Origin: Flagellimonas myxillae
Lineage (GTDB): Bacteria > Bacteroidota > Bacteroidia > Flavobacteriales > Flavobacteriaceae
Direction: 5' to 3'
Length of the DNA: 64,000 nucleotides
Assembly (NCBI RefSeq): GCF_023502235.1
Contig: NZ_JAMFLY010000002.1
Span: 372,001-436,000, forward strand
The notes under the pieces are model-generated. The model made no database searches and was not told the DNA's origin. It saw only the letters and a list, made by a program, of their open reading frames with translations. This document shows positions 52,163 through 61,340 of this stretch, in pieces; the first letter of the stretch is position 1; every line of letters begins with the position of its first letter. Position numbers and translations under genes: made by a program.

Positions 52163-53746
52163 TCAGTTCAGAACTTCTTCCAGAGCTTGTTGCAATGCTG
52201 TTCGTAGGGATGGGGATAAGGTGGTATCATCGTCCAATAACCCCGAAGCCATTCTATAGTGATGGTTGGATTTCACCAAAGAATCATTTTGATCAAGGTA
52301 ATAACCTAGCCGGTAATGGTTCAAGGCCGAGTTGGGATAACTCTCCACCGCCATTGCATACAAACGAATTCTATATTTATAATCGGGATCCTTTTTGTAC
52401 GCCAGCCAATTCTTATAATCGTTATAGAAAGTCTGGGAAAATGGTTTTGTGTTCCCGGCAGCCACATGGTACTTGTAAATGCTATCAATGGCACCAAATC
52501 CTTGGGTCACAAACAGGTTCTTTAGCTGACTCATATTGGGCGGGGGTTCATGCCCCTCTAGAACATATAAAGTATCTATGGATTTCCCCAGTTTATCCGA
52601 AGGGGTCTTGTCATAATATTGCTGAAAATTATAGCTCTTATTCTTGAGTTTGGTATCCAAAAATGCAAGGATCAGCTCTGCTCCAGCTGTAAACCCAGCT
52701 TCCAAATCTCCTCTAGGTTCACCAATGATATTGGGAACATAGGCGTCAAAAAGGCCATAGTTGAGGAAATGGAATTCACTCATTTCTGGCAACCGTGCAA
52801 AATAACGATTACTAAAATCAAGGCTGTAAATATTATTAGGAGAAATATTGGGGTGGGGCGCATAAATGGCCAATATGGGAAGGGAAACACTTTGTGGTTC
52901 ATAAAATACGGTCTCGTTTAAGATTCGCTGTTCGTATTCACTCAAAAACCCGCCTTCCAAACTTACCAGCGCTTTGATTTTCTTGTTCCGGGAAGCGAGC
53001 GCGGCACAAAACGAGGACTCAATTGCGTTTCCTACGAGGGCGATTTGCTTGGTATTGACGTTGGGCAATTGGAGCAACTCTCCAAGAGCAAACTGCAGAT
53101 CATCCACACTGGATTCCAGCCCTCTTGCAGACGCATCCACCACATGGGCAAACTCACCCTTTAGGGAAACCCCGGCAACGATGTAACCGTGGCTGGCCAG
53201 GTATTCGCACAGCACGCTTTGATTGGCTGGGCTACTACCGTTGGGAACAATGATCAATGGGAAAATACCTGGAGCACTTTTCGTTTCCAAAGCTGAAAAC
53301 GTGGTTAATTGCAACAAGGTATCCAGGTCGCTATCTGTCATTCCTTTTTCCCCTTTTAGTTCGTCAGCTTGGTATTTATAAATTTCCCGGGAAAGTGAAT
53401 CCGAATCCATTCCCATGGCACTTTCGGTGTGTGGAGTTATCAAATCCACAAAATGACTAAAGGGAAGTAACGGAGCTTTTTCGTCTGATGGGTACCAAAT
53501 ATGCAAGGGCAATTTTCTGCCTGGAGCAGCATCTTGGCTGGGGTACAATTTTCCACTCCAATCCGAAAAAGGAACCCTTGGACGGGAAACATCGTTGGTG
53601 AACAAAGTCTTGAAACCCACGCTGTAGTTCCCATAATTTAAGTAGTTCGAGAAGGGTTCTTCTTGAACGTCCATTTTTTGGTCTTGACAACCTAGGATGA
53701 AAAATAGAAACGGTAAGAGTAAATATTTAGGCATGGCACTTATCAT
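52163..53746 (-). CDS. Alpha/beta-hydrolase-like lipoprotein lacking the nucleophile serine
   Basis: 527 residues, signal peptide with lipobox ILGC (Cys20). The start ATG at 53746 overlaps the upstream stop (ATGA); a second ATG at 53734 is possible. The fold resembles PAF-acetylhydrolase (LHIWYPSDE, FPLIIVPNG, EYLASHGYIVAG), but the nucleophile elbow reads GNAIE (239-243), with Ala where Ser is expected. It is therefore probably a binding or scaffold pseudoenzyme. A short helical tail (about 465-527) resembles TPR units. Confidence 0.7.
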   Translation of the reverse strand: MISAMPKYLLLPFLFFILGCQDQKMDVQEEPFSNYLNYGNYSVGFKTLFTNDVSRPRVPFSDWSGKLYPSQDAAPGRKLPLHIWYPSDEKAPLLPFSHFVDLITPHTESAMGMDSDSLSREIYKYQADELKGEKGMTDSDLDTLLQLTTFSALETKSAPGIFPLIIVPNGSSPANQSVLCEYLASHGYIVAGVSLKGEFAHVVDASARGLESSVDDLQFALGELLQLPNVNTKQIALVGNAIESSFCAALASRNKKIKALVSLEGGFLSEYEQRILNETVFYEPQSVSLPILAIYAPHPNISPNNIYSLDFSNRYFARLPEMSEFHFLNYGLFDAYVPNIIGEPRGDLEAGFTAGAELILAFLDTKLKNKSYNFQQYYDKTPSDKLGKSIDTLYVLEGHEPPPNMSQLKNLFVTQGFGAIDSIYKYHVAAGNTKPFSQTFYNDYKNWLAYKKDPDYKYRIRLYAMAVESYPNSALNHYRLGYYLDQNDSLVKSNHHYRMASGLLDDDTTLSPSLRTALQQALEEVLN

Positions 53747-54261
53747 TTAACCCGTGTAGCAACATCGTTAAATATTTGGATCCAGTCCTTGTCTTTTTCA
53801 AAGACACTGGCCCAGCCATCCCAAACCAATTTATCCCTATTAGCGTAAGAAATAGTTGCCCTAAAAAAGCGATCTTCAATTACATTTTTGGGAGTAATGG
53901 CAATGATGCGTTCGTTTTCTTGGTCCAAAAACCATTTAAATTGTCCGTGCAACGGAAAATCATGGGCAAAGTTGGTGGCCCTAAAACAACCTTCCTTTTT
54001 ATCGTAATTGATGATGTAGGAGTAATATCTTTTTCGGCCTGTTTTCTGAATGGTTGTTTCAGATTCGCACCGTATGAATTGCCCATTGAGATAGTATTCA
54101 CAAGTCCGGGTTCCAATTTCCTGATAGGCCCTATCGGTTCCAGGAAGAATGGTTTCCTCAATATTCCAACTGCCAATTAGAAAGTCAAGATCTTTGATGG
54201 ATTGGGAATAGGTGGTACTACATAAAATAAAAGCGAAAGTAACAAGGATAGTTTTCTGCAT
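53743..54261 (-). CDS. DUF1579-like exported protein
   Basis: 172 residues from the ATG at 54261, after a GTG in a longer frame was rejected. The signal peptide ends TYSQ (about residue 18). LDFLIGSWNIEE opens a lipocalin-like beta-barrel as in DUF1579/DUF1794-type proteins, followed by strands such as CEYYLNGQFIRCESETTI and KRYYSYIINYDKKEGCF. It may bind a small molecule. It is coupled (ATGA) to the hydrolase-like lipoprotein. Confidence 0.7.
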   Translation of the reverse strand: MQKTILVTFAFILCSTTYSQSIKDLDFLIGSWNIEETILPGTDRAYQEIGTRTCEYYLNGQFIRCESETTIQKTGRKRYYSYIINYDKKEGCFRATNFAHDFPLHGQFKWFLDQENERIIAITPKNVIEDRFFRATISYANRDKLVWDGWASVFEKDKDWIQIFNDVATRVK

Positions 54262-54344
54262 TTTGATTGAGTTTTCCACTCAAAGTAAAAAGCAGCCTCT
54301 TTACAGAAGTCTCAAGTTCTGTTTTGAGGTATCAAAACCCGTTT

Positions 54345-55451
54345 TTATGACGAATCTTTCATTTTGTATTCCTTGGGTGTCATCCCGGTAGTAGTTTTAA
54401 AAATCCTATTAAAACTGGCTTTGGAATTGAAACCGGAATCGTAGGCCAGACTCATAATCTTAAGATGGGAATTTTTGGGGTCGCGAAGTTTTTCCTGGAC
54501 TTCTTTCACCCGATACCCGTTAATGAATTGAAAGAAATTATTGTTGGGTTTACTGTTGATAGCCTCCGAAATTGTACGTTCTGGAATACCAACATTACGA
54601 CTAAGCTCCGTTAAACTCAATTCTGGATTTTTGAATAATTTCTCTTCCCTCATAACTTCCTCCAATTGTTGAATCACCCTGGTAGATTCCTCCGTGGGTA
54701 ATTCCTGAGCTGTATTAAAGACTGGTAATAATTGCAGGGTTTGTGTTTGTAGGTAGCCATGAATACCCAACCAATACAACACACAGGCGTACAACAATAG
54801 GACAGCGTTTCTAAACTCGTTCCATCTATCCAGAAACACCATGCCCCGAACACCACTTACTATCGCCAAAAAAACAAGAATAATCCCAAAGGAGGTTACG
54901 ATCACAACAATGATTCGTTTGGCCCACGCCAAATCAATTTTATTCAGGTTGGATACATTTTCCAAAAGGTTTCGCTGATAGTTTTTAATGATGGTCAACG
55001 ATAACATCATGTAAAAAAGAATGGATAGTATGGCCATGGATTCAAACAATTCGGCCGTATAATGGAACCAATGGTAGGGGTGATGGTTACCGGAGTAAAT
55101 CAGATGGTAGATGCTATGCAAATAATTGAGCACAATTGGGCTAAAATGCCAAAGTTGCTTGTTGGTAAAACGCGCTTGGGGTTGGGTAAGGGTTTTTACA
55201 TAAAAGTAAAACGAAGGACCAATCCAATAGGAAAGGGAAAAAGGCAACCACGCCAGCCATCTGTGCGAATGCCAAATGGAAGGGTCTAGCATGTAGGGGG
55301 TAAAGGTCAAGCACATGCAAATAATGGTCAATGCAAGAAACCGATTGGCAAAACGGTTTTCCTTTTTGCCCAAGATCAAAAAACTGAACACAAATCCATT
55401 CACCACGGCACAAATAGTAACAAGTTGAATGAAGGATAATTGTAGCGTCAC
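54345..55451 (-). CDS. AraC family regulator with membrane-spanning sensor
   Basis: 368 residues from a GTG at 55451. Seven hydrophobic helices fill about 1-235; the C-terminal AraC double HTH (about 270-365) shows LTELSRNVGIPERTISEAIN and LAYDSGFNSKASFNRIFKTTTGMTPKEYK. This membrane-anchored AraC type is common in Bacteroidota and probably senses an envelope or extracellular cue. It is 83 bases upstream of the DUF1579/pseudohydrolase pair on the same strand, a likely target. Confidence 0.9.
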   Translation of the reverse strand: MTLQLSFIQLVTICAVVNGFVFSFLILGKKENRFANRFLALTIICMCLTFTPYMLDPSIWHSHRWLAWLPFSLSYWIGPSFYFYVKTLTQPQARFTNKQLWHFSPIVLNYLHSIYHLIYSGNHHPYHWFHYTAELFESMAILSILFYMMLSLTIIKNYQRNLLENVSNLNKIDLAWAKRIIVVIVTSFGIILVFLAIVSGVRGMVFLDRWNEFRNAVLLLYACVLYWLGIHGYLQTQTLQLLPVFNTAQELPTEESTRVIQQLEEVMREEKLFKNPELSLTELSRNVGIPERTISEAINSKPNNNFFQFINGYRVKEVQEKLRDPKNSHLKIMSLAYDSGFNSKASFNRIFKTTTGMTPKEYKMKDSS

Positions 55452-55483
55452 GACTTTGGGTTGATGCGATTAAAGGTATTCTT

Positions 55484-55837
55484 TTATCCGTTTATGTGAA
55501 ATAGCAACATGCCCAACCCGGCTACAATTCCCAGCCAAAGCACACTTGCCAGGATCAAAGCCAGTATGTGGAAAAAGAGGACCATCTCCAATTTTGTTTT
55601 CTCGCTCCTAGAAACTCCTTTTGGGTTTTTAAAGACGATGGTTTGTGTTTGTTGCAAAACCACCCAACAATGAATTCCGCGGTTGGCCGCAATTTGTTCA
55701 ACTCTACGTTTTATAAATCCATAGCCCTTGGCAATGATATAGTATTCCCCAACAAGCACGGCAACACCCAGGGCGGCGCTGTTGAACCCATCGTGCCACG
55801 CTTTGACGGAACCCAAAATCAAGAACTTTATTGACAT
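55484..55837 (-). CDS. Small two-helix membrane protein
   Basis: 117 residues from the ATG at 55837 (a TTG two codons earlier is weaker). Hydrophobic segments lie near residues 1-33 and 88-115; between them is a soluble strand-rich part with HCWVVLQQTQTIVFKNPKG. The family is not recognised. It lies 32 bases before the AraC gene on the same strand. Confidence 0.6.
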   Translation of the reverse strand: MSIKFLILGSVKAWHDGFNSAALGVAVLVGEYYIIAKGYGFIKRRVEQIAANRGIHCWVVLQQTQTIVFKNPKGVSRSEKTKLEMVLFFHILALILASVLWLGIVAGLGMLLFHING

Positions 55838-55966
55838 ACCCAAAATGTAAAGCTTAAAACAGGTTCCGCGAGGTTGGTTGTGGGAACAGCTTAAAAAACT
55901 AGGGAAAAGTGGATGATTTCGACCACTTCTTTTTCGCTACCTTTAAAGCTACAAATTTTGAAAATA

Positions 55967-58006
55967 ATGAAGCAGCTTTTTTTGTTCCTGTTTTGTATTG
56001 GAACACTTCACTGTACCTACGCACAAAAACAAAAATTTTCTTATCTCGATGTATTTGATCTTCAATATGCGTCCGACCCACAGATTTCTCCGAATGGTGA
56101 GTGGGTGGTGTATCGCCGAATGGGATATGATATCATGAAGGATGGTTCCAAGGGCAATCTATGGATGGTCAAGGCAGATGGAAGCCAGCACCAAAAGTTG
56201 ACCTCGAATGAAATCAACGAGAGCAATCCCAGATGGTCCCCATCCGGGAACCGAATTGTTTTTTCAGCAAGTACGCCCGAAGGTTCGGAAATTTATATGT
56301 ATTGGGTGTCGAGTGGGAAGGTGGCCAGACTTACCCAGTTACCGTTTAGCCCAAGTTCCTTAACCTGGTCCCCGGACGGACGGCAGATCGCATTTTCCAT
56401 GAACGTGCAAAAAAAGCCACCTGTTATTGCCAAGATTCCCAAAAAACCAAAGGGTGCCAAATGGGCCGAAGAACCTAGGATTACGGATCGCGTTTATCAC
56501 GAAGCTGACGGTAGGGGATATATCAAACCTGGTTTCAACCACATTTTCGTTTTGCCGGCGGAAGGGGGAGCTGCACGACAGATAACTTCTGGGGATTGGC
56601 ATCACAGAGGGACGCTTTCTTGGGCCAAGGACGGGCGAAAAATTTTCTTCTCTGGCAATAGGGTAGAGGACTGGGAGTATCGTTTTAGAAACAGCGAGAT
56701 TTATTCCGTAGATGTACAAAGTGGGGATATTGTGGGCTTGACCGATAGGAATGGGCCGGATTATGAACCCAAAGTTTCTCCGGATGGGAAACGCATAGCG
56801 TACCTCGGATTTGAACACAAAGTACAAGCCTATCAAGTACGAAAGTTACACCTTATGAATGTCGATGGAACGGATAAAAAAGTTATTTCGGGAGCCTTGG
56901 ACAGAACCCTATCGAACATTCGGTGGAATACTAAGGGTGATGGACTTTATTTTCAATATGATGATAAAGGAAATGGGAAAGTTGGGTTTGTTTCACTGTC
57001 TGGAAATGTTTCAAAAATTGCGGATAACGTAGGCGGAACGACTTTGGGAAGACCCTATCCGAGCGGATCTTTTAGCAGTTCACAAAACGGGACCATTGTG
57101 TATACCCAATCCCGGACCGATTATCCAGCAGAGCTTGCAGTCATTAAGCCAAAATCCAAGAATCCGATTAAAATAACTGCCTTGAACCGGGCGCTCCTAA
57201 ATTATCGGGAGTTGGGAAAAGTGGAGGAGGTTTGGTACAAATCTTCTGTAGATGGCAGGGATATTCAAGGATGGGTAGTCTTTCCACCTAACTATGATGC
57301 CGGCAAAAAATATCCGTTTATGGTTGAAAACCACGGGGGTCCCATCCTTAATTATGGCGACCGGTTTTCTACCGAAATGCAATTGTATGCCGCTGCCGGA
57401 TATGTGGTTTTTTATCCCAATCCTCGTGGAAGTACCAGTTATGGGGAGGAATTTGGAAACTTGCTTTACAACAACTATCCCGGAGAGGATTACAACGATG
57501 TTATGGACGGGGTGGACCATTGCATTAAAATGGGCATTGCCCATGAAGACCAACTTTTTGTGACCGGCGGAAGCGCAGGAGGCATCATGAGCGCCTGGAT
57601 GATTGGAAAAAACAACCGATTTGAGGCTGCCGTTGTGGCCAAACCTGTAATGAATTGGATCAGTAAGACTTTGGTGGCCGATAATTATTTTTATTACGCT
57701 GAGCACCGATACCCAGGTCAACCTTGGGAAAATTTTGAAGGGTATTGGAAATTTTCACCCATTTCGCTCGTTGGTAATATAGAGACCCCAACCATGGTAA
57801 TGGTGGGCATGAACGATTTACGTACTCCACCCAGCGAAGCCAAGCAACTCTACCATGCCCTAAAACTGAGAAAGATTGAAACCGTTCTAGTGGAGATTCC
57901 TGGCGCGAGCCATGGCATTGCCAATAGGCCCAGCAATTTGATCACCAAGATTGCGCATACGGTGGCATGGTTTGATAAGTATAGAACAGCAAATAAAAAT
58001 GAGTAA
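55967..58006 (+). CDS. S9 family peptidase (prolyl oligopeptidase/DPP-like)
   Basis: 679 residues from the ATG at 55967, which begins a clean signal peptide (MKQLFLFLF...YAQ). WD40-like propeller repeats (about 30-390; DPQISPNGEWVVYRRM, NPRWSPSGNRIVFSA) lead to the alpha/beta-hydrolase catalytic domain. The nucleophile is GGSAGG (about residue 540), Asp in VGMNDLRTP and His in GASHGI. It cleaves dipeptides or proline-containing peptides in the periplasm. It overlaps the next gene by 8 bases. Confidence 0.93.
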   Translation: MKQLFLFLFCIGTLHCTYAQKQKFSYLDVFDLQYASDPQISPNGEWVVYRRMGYDIMKDGSKGNLWMVKADGSQHQKLTSNEINESNPRWSPSGNRIVFSASTPEGSEIYMYWVSSGKVARLTQLPFSPSSLTWSPDGRQIAFSMNVQKKPPVIAKIPKKPKGAKWAEEPRITDRVYHEADGRGYIKPGFNHIFVLPAEGGAARQITSGDWHHRGTLSWAKDGRKIFFSGNRVEDWEYRFRNSEIYSVDVQSGDIVGLTDRNGPDYEPKVSPDGKRIAYLGFEHKVQAYQVRKLHLMNVDGTDKKVISGALDRTLSNIRWNTKGDGLYFQYDDKGNGKVGFVSLSGNVSKIADNVGGTTLGRPYPSGSFSSSQNGTIVYTQSRTDYPAELAVIKPKSKNPIKITALNRALLNYRELGKVEEVWYKSSVDGRDIQGWVVFPPNYDAGKKYPFMVENHGGPILNYGDRFSTEMQLYAAAGYVVFYPNPRGSTSYGEEFGNLLYNNYPGEDYNDVMDGVDHCIKMGIAHEDQLFVTGGSAGGIMSAWMIGKNNRFEAAVVAKPVMNWISKTLVADNYFYYAEHRYPGQPWENFEGYWKFSPISLVGNIETPTMVMVGMNDLRTPPSEAKQLYHALKLRKIETVLVEIPGASHGIANRPSNLITKIAHTVAWFDKYRTANKNE

Positions 58007-58433
58007 GAGGAAACGGCATTGGCTTTGGAATGTGTTGATTGTCCTAACCTTGGTAGTTTGTTTTTTTGCCTTTTTGGCCCATTATAAAAACTGGCATAAA
58101 ATAGAGGAAGGGGAACTTAAGGTCCTATCTGGAATTTATTATCAGAAAATCCCATTGACGGAGATTGACAGCATTAAACTGGTGCAAAAATTACCTGAAT
58201 TGGAACGCTCCAATGGCTTTTCATGGATGGTGGCCGAAAAAGGGGTTTTTGTGGACTCCATCTCCCAAACCAAGGTTCACTTTTTCGTGGACGATTTGGC
58301 CCAACAAAAGATCAAGGTGGTCCACCACGATTCGTTAAAGTTGTTCATCAATTTTAAGGATAGTCTTCAAACGCTGGAATTTTACAATAGTTTGCAACAG
58401 CAAATAAGTAACTTTTCGGCCAAAGCAAATTGA
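57999..58433 (+). CDS. Small membrane-anchored protein
   Basis: 144 residues from the ATG at 57999, overlapping the S9 peptidase stop. One hydrophobic helix (about residues 9-28) anchors a soluble alpha/beta region with LSGIYYQKIPLTEIDSIKLVQKLPELER. It looks like a PH-like domain of the bPH type, but this is not certain. Co-transcribed with the peptidase and the DUF2141 gene. Confidence 0.65.
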   Translation: MSKRKRHWLWNVLIVLTLVVCFFAFLAHYKNWHKIEEGELKVLSGIYYQKIPLTEIDSIKLVQKLPELERSNGFSWMVAEKGVFVDSISQTKVHFFVDDLAQQKIKVVHHDSLKLFINFKDSLQTLEFYNSLQQQISNFSAKAN

Positions 58434-58459
58434 TTTTGCGTTTCACCCAATCCTTTTTC

Positions 58460-58873
58460 ATGAGAATTGTCCAGTTTAGTATACTTTTCATATCCATGAC
58501 GCTGTTTTCCCAGCACAGGATACATGTGCATGTGGAGAACATACCGTCCGGGAAAGGGAATATAAATTTGGCGGTTTATAGTTCGGAAAAAACGTTTTTA
58601 AAATTCGAGGGGGTGATTCAGTCCAAAAGCGTTCCGGCCAAAAAAGGAAGCATTACCGTACTTTTGGAAGATGTGCCCCATGGTGAGTATGCCCTGGCGA
58701 TTTTTCACGATGCCAATGGCAACGATAAATTGGACAAGAACTGGTTGGGCATCCCCACGGAAAAGGTGGCTTTTTCCAAAGCAAAGATGAAAACCTTTGG
58801 CCCTCCGTCGTATCGGGATTGCTGTTTTAAGGTAAACGGGGACACCCAAGTAAACATTAGATTCACAAAATAA
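58460..58873 (+). CDS. DUF2141 exported protein
   Basis: 137 residues from the ATG at 58460; a TTG farther up is weaker. The signal peptide ends LFSQ (about residue 18). The DUF2141 beta-sandwich shows VENIPSGKGNINLAVYSSEKTF, PHGEYALAIFHDANGNDKLD and GIPTEKVAFS. Function unknown; the family is exported and often Bacteroidota-specific. One base precedes the DUF423 gene after its stop. Confidence 0.85.
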   Translation: MRIVQFSILFISMTLFSQHRIHVHVENIPSGKGNINLAVYSSEKTFLKFEGVIQSKSVPAKKGSITVLLEDVPHGEYALAIFHDANGNDKLDKNWLGIPTEKVAFSKAKMKTFGPPSYRDCCFKVNGDTQVNIRFTK

Positions 58874-58874
58874 T

Positions 58875-59267
58875 ATGGAAACCATACTCTTAGCCCAGTT
58901 TATGGGTGCATTTTACGGATTTTTGGCGGTTATCTTGGGCGCATTTGGTGCCCACGCCCTTAAAAAGAAATTGAGCCAAGAACTACTTCAAAGTTTTGAA
59001 ACAGGGGTCCGTTACCAAATGTTCCATGCCATTGTATTGTTGGTTTTGGCGTTTAATCTGGGTTTTGACCAAGCTTTGGATACCTACATCGTGAATTGCT
59101 TTGTTTACGGAACACTGTTGTTCTCGTTCAGCATATATGGGCTGTGCCTAAGTTCGGCCAAGGGAAGAAAGCTTCGTTTTTTAGGACCCATTACCCCTTT
59201 GGGAGGCCTACTGTTGGTAGTGGGATGGGCCCTTTTGCTTTATTCTTTTATTGCTCCAATGCTGTAG
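58875..59267 (+). CDS. DUF423 membrane protein
   Basis: 130 residues, four membrane helices. LGAFGAHALKKKLSQELLQSFETGVRYQMFHAI is the DUF423 hallmark, and GPITPLGGLLLVVGWALL closes it. Function unknown, inner membrane. It ends the rightward run that starts with the S9 peptidase and is convergent with the NTF2-like gene. Confidence 0.92.
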   Translation: METILLAQFMGAFYGFLAVILGAFGAHALKKKLSQELLQSFETGVRYQMFHAIVLLVLAFNLGFDQALDTYIVNCFVYGTLLFSFSIYGLCLSSAKGRKLRFLGPITPLGGLLLVVGWALLLYSFIAPML

Positions 59268-59271
59268 CCAA

Positions 59272-59793
59272 CTACTCAATCCTTACAGGCTCGATGCTAT
59301 CGTAAAACCAAGGAGTATGCTGATTGGTAACTGCCACCCATTCCCATTTTTCATTTTGCTTTTGGGCACTTAGGGTCATCAATCCTATTTCCTTAAAGGT
59401 TGTATCGGCCGGATGCTCCTTTTTGAACCAGAACATTTTCCAAGAATAATAGGCAAGGGCACTATTATTATCCAAAAAACGAATTTTGGGTTTCCCTATT
59501 TCATAATAATAGTCCAAGGAATCATTTTTGGTAAACATGAGGTGGAACTTTTCCAATTCCTTTTTGCCCTCAAAAAAATACCCTTGTGAGTTTATCCAAG
59601 TGGCGTTTTCTGAAAACTGGGGCATGACCAAGGCTGCATCCTTTTTGATCATCGCTTCCTCCCGAAGTGATATCATTTGTGCCAACACCAAGGAATCCGA
59701 TTCCTTTTGGTTTATGGTTGCTGTTGAAGCTTTCTCGTTTTGACAGCTTGCGAAGGACAAAGCAGCCAAGGCAAAAAGATAAAATGGTTTCAT
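59272..59793 (-). CDS. NTF2-like (DUF4440-type) lipoprotein
   Basis: 173 residues with lipobox FASC (Cys about 17). SLREEAMIKKDAALVMPQFSENATWINSQGYFFEGKKELEKFH and WEWVAVTNQHTPW suit a DUF4440-type NTF2 fold. Small-molecule binding or hydrolysis is possible but no catalytic motif is clear. It lies just downstream of two DUF4097 genes on the same strand and may be the last gene of the ECF operon. Confidence 0.7.
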   Translation of the reverse strand: MKPFYLFALAALSFASCQNEKASTATINQKESDSLVLAQMISLREEAMIKKDAALVMPQFSENATWINSQGYFFEGKKELEKFHLMFTKNDSLDYYYEIGKPKIRFLDNNSALAYYSWKMFWFKKEHPADTTFKEIGLMTLSAQKQNEKWEWVAVTNQHTPWFYDSIEPVRIE

Positions 59794-59796
59794 CTT

Positions 59797-60510
59797 CTAA
59801 AGCCGCAAGTACATATTTCCGTTAATGGTATTCAGCTTAAGGCGATGGGTTGCATTGTCAAAACTCCCCTCCACCTTTTGGCCCACATATCGGTCCGTAA
59901 CCTTTAGTTCCAACTTTTCATCTGCATAAATTTGACCGTGGATGGTCTCGGCTGTTAATCTGGAGTTTTGCATGACCAAATCGATTTCGCCGTTAATGGT
60001 CTTTAAATCCAAATTCCCCTTGTACTTTGTAATATCGATATTGCCGTTGATGAGGTCCGCGGTGAAATCCCCCTCTATTACATCTGCCTTAAGGTGACCA
60101 TTGATGCTGCTGACGGTAAAGTCTGCATTTTTGGGCACATAGAGGATGTAATCAAAAGTGTACAGATCATGGGTATGGTAATAGCTGTGGGATCCCTCGG
60201 GACGGTTTTTCTCCCACTCCTCATGAAAGGCCTTAAACACGGGTTCTGGCACTGAAGTTATCCCAATATAGCCATTGCCTTCGTCCACGTTCAATTGGTA
60301 GAGTTCCAAATACTTGCCATCCTTGGTTCGAAGGGTTGCCTTAAAATAAACTGTGGATTTATCCCAAGTCTTCACTTCAATTTCAGAGGCAAATTTTACA
60401 TCCACATCGATGACCTGATTGGAGTAAGCAATGTTTTTTTCGATGACTTTTTGAGCGCTAAGTGGCAGGCACGCAAATCCCACCACCAGCATTGTGATTA
60501 CTATTTTCAT
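59797..60510 (-). CDS. DUF4097 exported beta-helix protein A
   Basis: 237 residues with a signal peptide ending LSAQ (about residue 19). Repeating short strands rich in INGxL/x (SSINGHLKADVIEGDFTADL, INGNIDITKYKGNLDL, INGEIDL) predict a left- or right-handed beta-helix of the DUF4097/DUF2807 type. Its leader is nearly identical to that of the next DUF4097 gene, indicating a tandem duplication. Probably acts in the periplasm or at the cell surface under control of the sigma factor upstream. Confidence 0.82.
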   Translation of the reverse strand: MKIVITMLVVGFACLPLSAQKVIEKNIAYSNQVIDVDVKFASEIEVKTWDKSTVYFKATLRTKDGKYLELYQLNVDEGNGYIGITSVPEPVFKAFHEEWEKNRPEGSHSYYHTHDLYTFDYILYVPKNADFTVSSINGHLKADVIEGDFTADLINGNIDITKYKGNLDLKTINGEIDLVMQNSRLTAETIHGQIYADEKLELKVTDRYVGQKVEGSFDNATHRLKLNTINGNMYLRL

Positions 60511-60544
60511 GATTTTCGTTTTTTGAGATGAATAAACTTGGTGT

Positions 60545-61297
60545 CTACTGTTTTCTGAGATAAATATTCCCGTTGGTGGATTTTAAGGAGATTTTTACCC
60601 CCCCATTGTTGATGGAGGCTGAGATCTTTCTGTCTGAAATCGAGGTAAGTCCGTCCTTCATTTCCCGCTTAAGTTCAAAATTGGTGTAAATGTCCCCGTT
60701 TACCGTACCGAGTTGCAGATCTGCAGGAGTGTTGGCCGGAAGCATTACCTCCACATCGTCGTTGGTGGTGTAAATGGAAATGGGCGAACCTTGCTTCACA
60801 GTGGCAAAATCCACGGTGATTTCGCCATTGAGGGCATTTGCCGTTACCGGACCGTTCACATTGGAGATTTCGATACTGCCGTTCAATTGGGCATCGGCCT
60901 CTACCTCCCCGGAAAATCCGTCTATTTTGATATGACCGTTCCAGGTACTTTTTACGGAAACGTTCTGACCTTTGGGAAGATAAATTATGGCTCCCTCGGA
61001 CCTTCTGAGGTTTTTGACGATCAATGTATTCCCGTCCTGAACCACATAAAAACCTACTTCTGTATTGTCCGAGCCTCCTTCGCCCACCAAACGGAGACCC
61101 TTGGCTTTTTCGTTGACCTTGGTGTCTTTACTTCCCTTGATCCTAATTTCGTTGGACGTTTGGGTTTTTAGGGTAATGTCGGCCTTGGATTCGATTTTTA
61201 CCCATTCAATACCGGTTAAGGCTTTGGTATAATCGGCCTGGGCCTGGACCAATGTGCTGGTCACAAATGCTACTACTAAAATTGATAATTTTCTCAT
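60545..61297 (-). CDS. DUF4097 exported beta-helix protein B
   Basis: 250 residues from the ATG at 61297 (MRKLSILVV); a longer frame is rejected. The signal peptide ends VQAQ (about residue 19). Beta-helix strands include WNGHIKIDGFSGEVEADAQL and VNGPVTANALNGEITVDFATV. It is the second DUF4097 paralogue, 34 bases upstream of copy A and downstream of the anti-sigma gene, so it is likely part of the ECF regulon. Confidence 0.82.
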   Translation of the reverse strand: MRKLSILVVAFVTSTLVQAQADYTKALTGIEWVKIESKADITLKTQTSNEIRIKGSKDTKVNEKAKGLRLVGEGGSDNTEVGFYVVQDGNTLIVKNLRRSEGAIIYLPKGQNVSVKSTWNGHIKIDGFSGEVEADAQLNGSIEISNVNGPVTANALNGEITVDFATVKQGSPISIYTTNDDVEVMLPANTPADLQLGTVNGDIYTNFELKREMKDGLTSISDRKISASINNGGVKISLKSTNGNIYLRKQ

Positions 61298-61340
61298 GAT
61301 TTTCGCTTTTTGATGCTTCGACAATGCGAAGCTTAGGTTA

